A stretch of 5,689 bases of DNA from Defluviicoccus vanus. GTDB taxonomy: Bacteria > Pseudomonadota > Alphaproteobacteria > Rhodospirillales > Defluviicoccaceae. A program made the translations under genes and the position numbers. The number at the start of each line of letters is the position of its first letter. The first letter of the stretch is position 1. The notes under the pieces were generated by a model, which ran no database searches, was not told where the DNA came from, and was given only the letters and a program-made list of their open reading frames with translations. Shown piece after piece: positions 1-5,524 of this stretch. Location: NCBI RefSeq assembly GCF_014672695.1, contig NZ_CP053923.1, positions 2,059,517 through 2,065,205 of the forward strand, given 5' to 3'.

Positions 1-366
1 CACCCCTATAACGCCGACCAGCAGGCGGGGATCAACATCATCCGCAAAGCGCTGCAGGCACCGGTGCGGCAGATCGCCGAGAACGCCGGCGTCGATGGTG
101 CGGTGGTCGTCGGCAAGCTCTTCGACAAGGCTGACCTGAGCTTCGGCTTCGATGCCCAGCACGAAGAGTATGTGGACATGTTCAAGGCCGGCATCATCGA
201 TCCGACCAAGGTGGTCCGCACCGCGCTGCAGGACGCCGCGTCCGTCGCTGGCCTGCTGATCACCACCGAGGCGATGATCGCCGAGAAGCCGGAGCGGAAG
301 TCCCCGCCGATGCCGGGCGGTGGCGGCATGGGTGGTATGGGCGGCATGGGCGATATGGACTTCTAA
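1..366 (+). CDS. groEL: 60 kDa chaperonin GroEL, C-terminal part (5' truncated by window)
   Basis: This is the last 121 residues of the Hsp60/GroEL chaperonin, the ATP-driven folding chamber of the cytosol. The reading frame is open from base 1, so the start lies outside the window. The visible part is the end of the equatorial domain. It carries the familiar stretch EEYVDMFKAGIIDPTKVVR followed by TALQDAASVAGLLITTEAM, which matches the conserved C-terminal region of the family. It ends in the disordered tail with GGMGGMGGMGDMDF. That Gly/Met tail projects into the folding cavity in known GroELs, and the DMDF ending is common in Alphaproteobacteria. The TAA stop is at 364-366 and a hairpin terminator follows 31 bases later. 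A groES partner would be expected upstream but is not visible. Identification is secure; which groEL paralogue this is cannot be judged. Confidence 0.97.
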   Translation, partial: HPYNADQQAGINIIRKALQAPVRQIAENAGVDGAVVVGKLFDKADLSFGFDAQHEEYVDMFKAGIIDPTKVVRTALQDAASVAGLLITTEAMIAEKPERKSPPMPGGGGMGGMGGMGDMDF

Positions 367-397
367 GTCTGTCTGACCCACGCGTTCAAAGTTACGG

Positions 398-432
398 AAG
401 GCCGCGGTTCACCCCGCGGCCTTTTGCTTTTC
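398..432 (+). terminator. Rho-independent terminator of groEL
   Basis: A perfect 10-bp stem pairs AAGGCCGCGG (398-407) with CCGCGGCCTT (414-423) around the 6-base loop TTCACC. A T-rich tract (TTTTGCTTTT, interrupted by GC) follows. It lies about 30 bases after the groEL stop, which is the expected place. It should separate groEL transcription from the downstream rloA-like gene. Confidence 0.88.
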
Positions 433-464
433 TATTCACTCCCCATCATATGGGCTACCTTAAC

Positions 465-496
465 AAAAAAATGTGGCAATCGACGTTTCGTTGCCA
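465..496 (-). terminator. Minus-strand terminator-like hairpin in front of the ATPase gene
   Basis: TGGCAA (474-479) pairs with TTGCCA (491-496), and inside it CGA (481-483) pairs with TCG (488-490) around the loop CGTT. T480 is the only bulged base. On the minus strand the hairpin is followed after two bases by seven consecutive T (the A run at 465-471), the layout of an intrinsic terminator facing groEL. No minus-strand gene in the window ends here. It may be a leftover from a former convergent neighbour of groEL, may end antisense transcription, or may act as a 5' control element. The structure is seen directly; its function is inferred. Confidence 0.45.
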
Positions 497-508
497 TGAT
501 TTGTGACC

Positions 509-520
509 TACAATCGATTG
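509..520 (+). promoter_or_regulatory. Possible -10 box overlapping a 10-bp palindrome upstream of the ATPase gene
   Basis: TACAAT at 509-514 resembles a sigma70 -10 element and overlaps the perfect palindrome CAATCGATTG (511-520). The half-site CAATCGA also occurs at 477-483. A convincing -35 box at 17-base spacing is not visible: TTTCGT at 486-491 is weak, and TTGCCA at 491-496 is too close. The palindrome could be an operator, but this is tentative. Confidence 0.25.
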
Positions 521-531
521 AGTTCGCTCAA
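518..531 (+). promoter_or_regulatory. Short UUCG-loop hairpin in the leader of the ATPase gene
   Basis: TTGAG (518-522) pairs with CTCAA (527-531) around the tetraloop TTCG, ending 20 bases before the ATG at 552. If transcription starts just after the TACAAT at 509-514, the hairpin would lie at the very 5' end of the mRNA. No good Shine-Dalgarno sequence follows; the nearest is AAGG at about 18 bases from the start codon, which is too far. Leader structure may therefore affect translation. That is inference. Confidence 0.3.
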
Positions 532-551
532 GGCAAGCAACCGGTCGACAC

Positions 552-1739
552 ATGCTCCACCGCATTGAAATCGAGAACTACCGGTCGATCCGAGAGACAC
601 AGACGATCGATCTGAGGCTGCCGCGAACAGCCCCGGACATGCCGCGTTTCGTTGCATCGCATGGAACCGCCGACGTCCACCTGCCGACGGTGGTCGCTTT
701 TTTCGGACCGAACGCGTCAGGCAAGACCACCGTTTTGCGGGCGCTGACGAGCACGCTCGATTTTGCGGTGCATAGTTTTTTCCTGCCACCAGATCAGCCC
801 GTTCCATATTTCCAGCCATTCCGGTCCGCTGCTTGGTGGGACCGCCCGACGCGAATCGCCGTCGACTTCGATGCCGAGTGGATCGGAGGAGTCGGCCATG
901 TTTACCGCTACGAGCTGACGATCAACCACAGCAGGAGCGCTGGCGCCGCAGTGCTAACGGAAGCGCTTTTGGTGCGAGACGGGCGGCGGCTCCGCGCTCT
1001 ATTTCGAAGAGATGCGCGCGGCATCCGCTGCGCTTCGGAGCTTGATCTGCCACCCTCCGACAGCCGGCTGAAGGCCGTCCGCCCCAATGCCAGCCTCATT
1101 TCGACGATGGCTCAGCTGAACCATCCAATGTTTCGAACTGCCTGGAACGACATCGCGTTGACCCAGCGAAATCTTTTTGATTTGCAGACGGCGCCGTTCA
1201 ACATCGAGTCCGCACTCCGGTTTCTGCATTCCGACGAGAACGCGCTGGCAGATTTGCAAAGACAACTTGGCCGACTCGATCTGGGCCTACAGAATATGAC
1301 TATCGAAAATACCTCCCATGGGCTTGTCGCCGTATTTCAACACGAAGGTCTGGAGGGGACGGTTCTGCTGGGAGAAGAGTCGAACGGGACGCGACGATTC
1401 CTCGCGATGTTCCCGGTACTTTGGTTCACGCTGCAGACCGGCCGGCCGGCAATCATCGACGAGTTTGACGTGGACCTGCACCCGCTACTCGTTCCAGAAC
1501 TCCTCAGCTGGTTTCATGACCCGGTTGTGAATCGCTACAAGGCGCAGCTATTTTTTGCCGGACATAACGCGGCACTCATGGAGTATCTTGAAAAAGAAGA
1601 GATATTCCTCGTCGAAAAGTCGCGCGGTGGCGCCAGTACGGTGACGGCTTTGCGCGATTTTCAGGGGTTGCGGCGGGAGCCGAGCTTACAGAAGAAATAT
1701 CTTGGTGGCGCTTTCGGCGCTGTTCCGAACATTGGCTGA
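552..1739 (+). CDS. rloA: RloA-like AAA/ABC-type ATPase (AbiLi-like), ATPase half of a two-gene defence module
   Basis: A 395-residue ATPase of the AAA_15/AAA_21 (OLD/RecF/ABC-like) group, expected to be cytosolic. The N-terminus LHRIEIENYRSI is the standard opening of this group. Walker A is GPNASGKTT (52-60). A variable helical and beta insertion spans about 75-265. The ABC-type signature is ESNGTRR (276-282), Walker B is AIIDEFD (300-306) with Glu304 as the likely catalytic base, the D-loop region is DLHP (308-311), and the H-loop is AGHN (336-339, His338). The C-terminus ends in KKYLGGAFGAVP, a motif typical of ATPases paired with RloB. All ATPase motifs look intact. An in-frame TGA at 519-521 and the lack of other starts fix the ATG at 552, although no good ribosome binding site precedes it. 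The RloB gene starts 2 bases after the stop. By analogy with AbiL and OLD/PARIS-type systems it probably senses infection and controls the partner; that role is inferred. Confidence 0.88.
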   Translation: MLHRIEIENYRSIRETQTIDLRLPRTAPDMPRFVASHGTADVHLPTVVAFFGPNASGKTTVLRALTSTLDFAVHSFFLPPDQPVPYFQPFRSAAWWDRPTRIAVDFDAEWIGGVGHVYRYELTINHSRSAGAAVLTEALLVRDGRRLRALFRRDARGIRCASELDLPPSDSRLKAVRPNASLISTMAQLNHPMFRTAWNDIALTQRNLFDLQTAPFNIESALRFLHSDENALADLQRQLGRLDLGLQNMTIENTSHGLVAVFQHEGLEGTVLLGEESNGTRRFLAMFPVLWFTLQTGRPAIIDEFDVDLHPLLVPELLSWFHDPVVNRYKAQLFFAGHNAALMEYLEKEEIFLVEKSRGGASTVTALRDFQGLRREPSLQKKYLGGAFGAVPNIG

Positions 1740-1741
1740 CA

Positions 1742-2308
1742 GTGGCAAGGCATCACATCCGCCAACGCCGCAGGATATTCATTGCATTTGAGGGCGCGTC
1801 CGAACGCGCCTTTTGCGCGTGGTTGCAGGATCTGTGCGATGCATCCCGATGTCACAAGCATCTCGTTCGACCAACGGAAATGCGTGGCGGTGATCCGTTA
1901 TCTCTGGTGGACCAGACATTAAAGCTCCGCGGGCAAGACCAGGAGCGCGCCGGACGTCATGTTCGGAGCGTGCTGCTGATTGATACGGACCGCCTGGAAG
2001 ATGGCAGTGAGCGGAGCCGGGAGGCAATTGAACTTGCCCAGCGGAGCGAGTTGGTTTTGATTCGCCAGCGACCTTGCTTTGAAGGCGTGCTCTTGAGGTT
2101 ACATGCGGACCATTCGCAGACCTTCCCTCATTACGCGCGAGACGCCGAACATCGCCTGATTAAAACGTGGCCATCGTACCGCAAGCCGGTGAACCGACAG
2201 CAATTGGCGTCGCGGTTCCAGCTCTCGGACCTTGTGCAGGCCGCACAAGCGGACACTGAGATTTGTACGCTTCTGCAGATTCTCGAGCTGCCGACAAATC
2301 TGCCATAA
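1742..2308 (+). CDS. rloB: RloB-family protein (AbiLii-like), probable TOPRIM-like effector of the module
   Basis: A 188-residue protein of the RloB family, close to the usual length of about 200. After a basic N-terminus it reads RRRIFIAFEG, in which Glu17 sits at the end of a predicted beta strand. VLLIDTDR follows with Asp81 and Asp83, then PCFEGVLLRL (111-120), the counterpart of the family motif P-x-FE-x-W-x-LL, and WPSYRKP (143-149). The acidic residue after strand 1 plus a D-x-D after a later strand is the layout of a TOPRIM-type metal site. Nuclease activity is therefore plausible, but not proven by the sequence. The start is GTG at 1742, two bases after the ATPase stop, with no clear Shine-Dalgarno sequence. 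Translation is probably coupled to the upstream gene, giving a fixed ratio of the two proteins. AbiL of Lactococcus and rloA-rloB genes within type I restriction loci have the same pairing. No truncation is apparent. Confidence 0.83.
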   Translation: MARHHIRQRRRIFIAFEGASERAFCAWLQDLCDASRCHKHLVRPTEMRGGDPLSLVDQTLKLRGQDQERAGRHVRSVLLIDTDRLEDGSERSREAIELAQRSELVLIRQRPCFEGVLLRLHADHSQTFPHYARDAEHRLIKTWPSYRKPVNRQQLASRFQLSDLVQAAQADTEICTLLQILELPTNLP

Positions 2309-2335
2309 GCTCCGCCGCGAAGGCGAACGCGGAGC
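2309..2335 (+). terminator. Hairpin directly after rloB
   Basis: GCTCCGC (2309-2315) pairs with GCGGAGC (2329-2335) across a 13-base loop, starting at the base after the rloB stop codon. There is no T tract after it, so it is either a weak terminator or only a 3' stabilising stem. The stretch from here to the IS end at 2380 holds no recognisable gene. Confidence 0.3.
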
Positions 2336-2380
2336 CATCAAGAAATACAGCCTGCCGTCATCCATTAGGATGCGATATCC

Positions 2381-2398
2381 TAGCAGCCTGTCGGACTT
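2381..2398 (+). repeat. Left terminal inverted repeat of the IS
   Basis: TAGCAGCCTGTCGGACTT matches the right end exactly in inverted orientation. It is the end nearest the transposase 3' terminus, with about 110 noncoding bases between it and the stop codon. Confidence 0.92.
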
Positions 2399-2486
2399 GC
2401 GTCTCGGGCGTCGCCGGACCTGCGTAGGGATCGGTGCGTCGGCGCCTCTGTCAGCGCCATTTTGGGCGGTGCGGTCGCGCTGGCGC

Positions 2487-2510
2487 GCCTGCGGAACTGG
2501 CCGCGCAGGC
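2487..2510 (-). other. Hairpin at the transposase 3' end
   Basis: GCCTGCG (2487-2493) pairs with CGCAGGC (2504-2510) around a 10-base loop, touching the first base of the TAG stop codon on the minus strand. No T run follows, so a terminator role is uncertain. It could instead reduce transcription running in from outside the IS. Confidence 0.25.
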
Positions 2511-3871
2511 TAGACGGCGCGGCTGAGGGCGAACATCCGCTTCAGGTTCCATGCCATGGTCACAAGCCTCCACTCGCCACGGGCGGCATTGAGCCCGCGC
2601 AGCAGGAACTGCCGGAACCCCAGCACGGACTTGATGATGCCAAACACTGGCTCGGGCGTCTGCTTGCGCAGGGCGTAGAGCGCGCGGCCCTGCGGCGTGC
2701 GCAGCCGATACGCCATCGCCTGAACCGGGGTGGGGTCTTCGGGCGCCGGTGGCGCCGCAGCGAAGCGCTCTTGCAGGCTGAGATGATGCGCCTCGCGACC
2801 AAGTGCGATCAGCGGTTCGATCCCGCCGGCCACACAGGCCTGCACATTCGCCTCGCTGAAGTAGCCATTGTCCGCCAACAGCATGTCCGGCCTGCCGAGC
2901 ACGTCCGGCAGAGTGCCGATCTTGTCCAGCATGGGTGTAAGCTGCTGCTTGTCGTTGGGCGCCTGCACCACGTCGGCGACCACCACCAGCAGACTGCCCG
3001 CCGCCACCGCCGCCTGCGCATTGTAGCACTGCTCAAAACCGCCGCCCGCCACCGCCATGATGCGGCTTTCCTCGTCGGTCAGATTGATCTGATCCGTGGG
3101 CAGCGGCGTCGCCACCGGCGGCTTCGGCTCACGGCCCGTGGGCTTCTTGCCGGTGGCCGCTGCCTTGGCGTCCCGTGCTGCGAGTTTCGCCTGATGGTCT
3201 GCCTGCTCCCGTTCGAAGCGTTCCTTCGCGCGGGCCTCGATCTTCGCCCGGGCCTCGGCGAGCCTGGACAACCGTTCCTCACGTCGCGCCAGTTCGTCGG
3301 GGATCGACATGCCGTCAGCGATGTCCACCTGGTCCGCCGCTTCTGCCTTGGCCATGAGATCGGCCACTTCGGCCTGCAGTTGGGCCTCCAGCTTGCCCGC
3401 ATGGTCATAGGACAGCGCGCTGTGCCGGCTGGCATTGGCGTGGACCTTGGTCCCGTCGAGCCCGACCGTTCCCAGCTTCAGCACGCCCATCTCGCGCGCG
3501 AGCACCAGCACCTGGACGAACAGCTTCTCGATCTGCGGCAGAAAGCGTCGGCGGAACGCGGCGATGGTGTCATGGTCCGGATGATCGTTCGCCGCGATGA
3601 AGCGGAACGCCACGCTGTCATAGGTCGCCCGCTCCAGCTTGCGGCTGGAGAACACCCCGGTGGCGTAGCCGTAGATCAGAATGCCCAGCAGAAGGCTGGG
3701 GTGGTAGGACGCTTCCCCAGAGCCACGGTAGCTGCCGGTCATCGGCCGCAGATCCAGCCCCGCGATCACCTCCACCACGAACCGCGCCAAGTGCCGCTGC
3801 GGAAGCCACTCGTCCACCGACGGCGGCATCAGAAATCCGCTGTCGCGGTCGATCGGGCGGAAGTTGCTCAT
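2510..3871 (-). CDS. IS1182-family DDE transposase
   Basis: A 453-residue transposase that cuts and joins the ends of its IS. The N-terminal region carries MPPSVDEWLPQRHLARFVVE, SYHPSLLLGILIYGYATG and FIAANDHPDHDTIAAFRRR, all typical of IS1182/IS1380-like enzymes. The catalytic triad is visible: Asp139 in VGLDGTKVHANAS, Asp334 in LLADNGYFSE, and Glu407 in PEPVFGIIKSVLGFRQFLLRG. Between the first two acids lies a long charged, Ala/Glu/Arg-rich segment (about 160-255) likely to form a coiled coil, as is usual in this family. The start is placed at ATG 3871, giving MSNFRPIDRDS, the usual N-terminus. The frame stays open to 3979, but that extension crosses the terminal repeat and leaves the element, so it cannot be the native start. 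Stop is TAG at 2512-2510. The gene looks intact and should be functional. Confidence 0.93.
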   Translation of the reverse strand: MSNFRPIDRDSGFLMPPSVDEWLPQRHLARFVVEVIAGLDLRPMTGSYRGSGEASYHPSLLLGILIYGYATGVFSSRKLERATYDSVAFRFIAANDHPDHDTIAAFRRRFLPQIEKLFVQVLVLAREMGVLKLGTVGLDGTKVHANASRHSALSYDHAGKLEAQLQAEVADLMAKAEAADQVDIADGMSIPDELARREERLSRLAEARAKIEARAKERFEREQADHQAKLAARDAKAAATGKKPTGREPKPPVATPLPTDQINLTDEESRIMAVAGGGFEQCYNAQAAVAAGSLLVVVADVVQAPNDKQQLTPMLDKIGTLPDVLGRPDMLLADNGYFSEANVQACVAGGIEPLIALGREAHHLSLQERFAAAPPAPEDPTPVQAMAYRLRTPQGRALYALRKQTPEPVFGIIKSVLGFRQFLLRGLNAARGEWRLVTMAWNLKRMFALSRAV

Positions 3872-3941
3872 GCCGAAGAGGTCCGGGCCGGGGGCGTGAA
3901 TCCATGCCCGGATTCTATAACCCACAGCTCCGCCTCGCGTT

Positions 3942-3959
3942 AAGTCCGACAGGCTGCTA
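3942..3959 (-). repeat. Right terminal inverted repeat of the IS
   Basis: AAGTCCGACAGGCTGCTA is the exact reverse complement of the left end. It lies 70 bases upstream of the transposase start, in the place where the IS promoter is expected. Confidence 0.92.
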
Positions 3960-4034
3960 GCGGAGGATGCATTCAGCAATTCCGTAGTAAGGCGTCAACC
4001 TCGGCAAGCGTAACGCCCTTTACGACTCGCAGCA

Positions 4035-4091
4035 GACAAAATAATAGTGGGCGGCAGCGCCGGCGGTGCGCCGCTGACGGTGTCAGCGGCG
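4035..4091 (-). terminator. Terminator region of the 95-residue protein gene
   Basis: A 10-bp perfect stem pairs CGCCGCTGAC (4069-4078) with GTCAGCGGCG (4082-4091) around the 3-base loop GGT, beginning 4 bases after the stop codon of the minus-strand gene. An alternative overlapping stem (GCGGC at 4051-4055 with GCCGC at 4070-4074) sits nearer to the minus-strand T-rich stretch ACTATTATTTTGT. One of the two is likely the intrinsic terminator; they cannot form together. Confidence 0.5.
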
Positions 4092-4095
4092 ACGC

Positions 4096-4383
4096 TCAGG
4101 CCTTGCTGTCGGTGCGCAGGCCGTCGATCGTTCGCTCGATGCCGCTCCAGATCATTGGGCTCATCACGAACATGGGCTTGGTGACGATGGTGTAGGTGAT
4201 CGTCTGTTGCTGCTCATCGTGGGCGTAGTCGAGAACGATCTTGCCAAAGGGCGTCGCCGTCGTCGCCGTGCCGTTGAAATCGTCGCTCGGCCGAAATTCG
4301 GTGCCGTGCCGCTCCCGTCCCAGGGCCTGGAGCTGTTCCCAGGTCTGTTTCGTCACCCCATTGAAGGTCTTGCTCTCGGGCAT
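4096..4383 (-). CDS. Conserved-looking hypothetical protein, 95 residues
   Basis: A small protein whose family I do not recognise. The ATG at 4383 is chosen because AGAGGAA (complement of 4392-4398) stands 8 bases upstream. A TTG 18 bases further upstream extends the frame but would place that ribosome binding site inside the gene. The product begins MPESKTFNGVTKQTWEQLQALG, has a central part with TATTATPFGKIVLDYAH and QQQTITYTIVTKP, and ends IWSGIERTIDGLRTDSKA. There is no signal peptide or membrane segment, and the composition suggests a compact alpha/beta cytosolic domain. It lies 88 bases after the DUF533-like gene on the same strand and may be cotranscribed with it. A hairpin terminator follows its stop. 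That it is a real gene is well supported by the ribosome binding site, terminator and composition. Its function is unknown. Confidence 0.72.
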   Translation of the reverse strand: MPESKTFNGVTKQTWEQLQALGRERHGTEFRPSDDFNGTATTATPFGKIVLDYAHDEQQQTITYTIVTKPMFVMSPMIWSGIERTIDGLRTDSKA

Positions 4384-4391
4384 CGGGACGG

Positions 4392-4398
4392 TTCCTCT
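4392..4398 (-). promoter_or_regulatory. Ribosome binding site that decides the start of the 95-residue protein
   Basis: AGAGGAA on the minus strand, 8 bases before ATG 4383. It supports that ATG over the upstream TTG at 4401. Confidence 0.65.
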
Positions 4399-4471
4399 CA
4401 ATCGCTTGCTGTTGATCCGCTACCTCGGGGAGACGGCGGCGGCATCAGACCGACGCGCCGGCAACCGTTCC

Positions 4472-5394
4472 TTAGTGCACGCCAAAGGCCTCGTGCAAGC
4501 TGGCCACTGTTGCCGCGTCGAGTTGCAGCGCGTTCGCCAGCGAGCGCAGATAGTCTGTCTCCGCCGGTGTGTCTATGTCGATCGCCAGCAGCGACGCCCC
4601 GTAAACCTGGATTGCCAGGTCGGGCCGGCCGGCAACCGCCTCGACCAGCGCCGCCGTGGCGAGCGGCTTGGACAATTCCGCCTCCACATAGGCCTGCGCC
4701 TCGGCATCGGCGCCGTCCTCGACCAGCCGGCCGAGAATGCGCGCCCTTTCCGTCGCATCCACCTGACCGTCGGCCTTGGCGGCATTGATCATCGCCTGCA
4801 CAACAATAGCGGCGGCCTCGTCAAGCGCCTGTTCCTCCGCCGGTGTCGATGGCTCGTAAAGTCCCACCGGCGGCGGTACTGCGGCCGAAGCTCCCGACTG
4901 CGCCCGCGCCTGCAGCGCCGAATAGGCGAGGCTGCCGAGGATGGCCATCAGCCCGCCGCCGAGCGCACCCCGGCTGGCGCCACGGCCACCGCCGAGCAGC
5001 GCTCCCGCCAGCGCGGCAAGGCCGCCGATCGCCAGTGAATTGCCGCCGCGCCCCCGCCAGAAATCTGTCCAAGGACTGATTCCGCCATGTTGGCAAGACC
5101 ACCGAGGCCACCTTGACCCAGGGCCTCACTCAGCCCGCTTTGGCCAAAACCGCCCTGTCCGGCGCCACCTTGACCAAAGCCACCTTGACCAAAACCACCT
5201 TGCGCTGCGCCACCCTGGGTTGCGCTGCCCTGGCTAGCGCCGGCGAGACCGGAGAGTTGCGAAAGGATGTCAGACAGCGGGTTGCCACCCTGGCCGAGGC
5301 CGGACGGCCCCATGGCGTTGCCCAGCCGTTCGTTGGTGGAACCGGAGAGACCGGATTGCAGCAACCGGCCAAGAAGATCGCGGGCGTCAAACAT
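4472..5394 (-). pseudogene. DUF533 / TerB-like glycine-rich inner-membrane protein, split by a one-base frameshift
   Basis: Two overlapping frames together make one protein of the DUF533 (YebE-like, TerB-related) family, whose exact role is unknown. The N-terminal part starts MFDARDLLGRLLQSG, typical of the family, at ATG 5394 with the strong site AAGGAGG 6 bases upstream. A low-complexity Gly/Gln stretch follows (about 55-100). The frame is lost after QISGGG at the minus-strand G run 5055-5051. Adding one G there gives QISGGGRGGNSLAIGGLAA, then a glycine-zipper hydrophobic segment ALLGGGRGASRGALGGGLMA, then ILGSLAYSALQA. The C-terminal half has the all-helical TerB-like domain with AAIVVQAMINAAKADGQVD, ILGRLVEDG, and a closing helical part with DTPAETDYLRSLANALQLDA. 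The repaired length is 307 residues, and no other damage is seen. Both halves keep good coding character, so a sequencing error or a very recent mutation is more likely than an old pseudogene. Confidence 0.82.
5143..5232 (-). repeat. 15-bp tandem repeat coding QGGFG-type pentapeptides
   Basis: Six consecutive 15-base units (5143, 5158, 5173, 5188, 5203 and 5218) encode QGGFG, QGGFG, QGGAG and diverged forms such as QGGAA inside the DUF533-like gene. Units at 5173-5187 and 5188-5202 differ by a single base, indicating recent slippage-type duplication. The outer units are more diverged. Confidence 0.8.
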
Positions 5395-5524
5395 GCTTTG
5401 CCTCCTTGATGGACCCAACACGGTGCACCCTTCGTCGGAAGCAGTCGTTAGCGATCGCGGGCGTCTGCTTTTGCTTTCTCAGTAACACAAGGGACCGCGA
5501 TTGTCGCGCGATTGGTAACCAACC
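5395..5524 (-). other. Intergenic region upstream of the DUF533-like gene
   Basis: This stretch should hold the promoter of the DUF533-like gene. A short odd-centred palindrome TTGGTTACCAA lies on the minus strand just after the kinase stop (within about 5510-5524). I see no clear -35/-10 pair and no hairpin with a T tract. Confidence 0.3.
5401..5407 (-). promoter_or_regulatory. Strong ribosome binding site of the DUF533-like gene
   Basis: AAGGAGG on the minus strand, 6 bases before ATG 5394. It fixes the start at MFDARDLL rather than at the open-frame extension up to 5421, in which this site would be coding. Confidence 0.85.

Larger units (their letters stand above)
2380..3960 (-). mobile_element. 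IS1182-family insertion sequence, apparently complete
   Basis: An element of about 1.58 kb bounded by inverted repeats with one long transposase gene on the minus strand. Both ends begin TAGCAGCCTGTCGGACTT when read inwards (2381-2398, and the complement of 3942-3959), an 18-bp perfect match, or 19 bp if C2380/G3960 are counted. CTAG stands at both outer edges (2380-2383 and 3957-3960). Because CTAG is its own reverse complement, it could be either the tip of the repeats or a 4-bp target duplication, so the true ends are 2380/3960 or 2384/3956. Length, single-gene design and transposase type fit IS1182. Intact ends and an intact reading frame suggest a fairly recent insertion. It lies 71 bases beyond the rloB stop and does not break either defence gene. 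Confidence 0.9.

Noticed and set aside
491..514. TTGCCA (491-496) with TACAAT (509-514) as a -35/-10 promoter pair
   Set aside because: The spacing is only 12 bases, too short for a normal sigma70 promoter.
424..615. Small plus-strand open frame overlapping the groEL terminator and the start of rloA
   Set aside because: It begins within the terminator T tract, has no ribosome binding site and overlaps rloA in another frame.
508..819. Minus-strand open frame overlapping the start of rloA
   Set aside because: It has no homology signal or ribosome binding site, and it lies opposite the conserved Walker A region. It would be the only candidate to use the minus-strand hairpin at 465-496, but nothing else supports it.
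2462..3943. Long plus-strand open frame of 493 codons across the IS
   Set aside because: It is the antisense shadow of the transposase. Its Arg/His/Leu-rich composition, low in Lys and Ile and without domains, is typical of the opposite strand of a high-GC gene, whereas the minus strand has clear DDE motifs.
3872..3979. 36-residue N-terminal extension of the transposase frame
   Set aside because: It crosses the terminal inverted repeat and starts outside the IS, so it cannot be a native part of the enzyme.
4207..5038. Plus-strand open frames opposite the 95-residue and DUF533-like genes
   Set aside because: They are antisense shadows with biased Arg/Pro composition and no ribosome binding sites. 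The minus-strand genes have strong sites and recognisable domains.
5143..5232. Repeat cluster as a possible CRISPR array
   Set aside because: The units are 15 bases, directly adjacent without spacers, in frame and coding QGGFG peptides. This is an ordinary coding tandem repeat.
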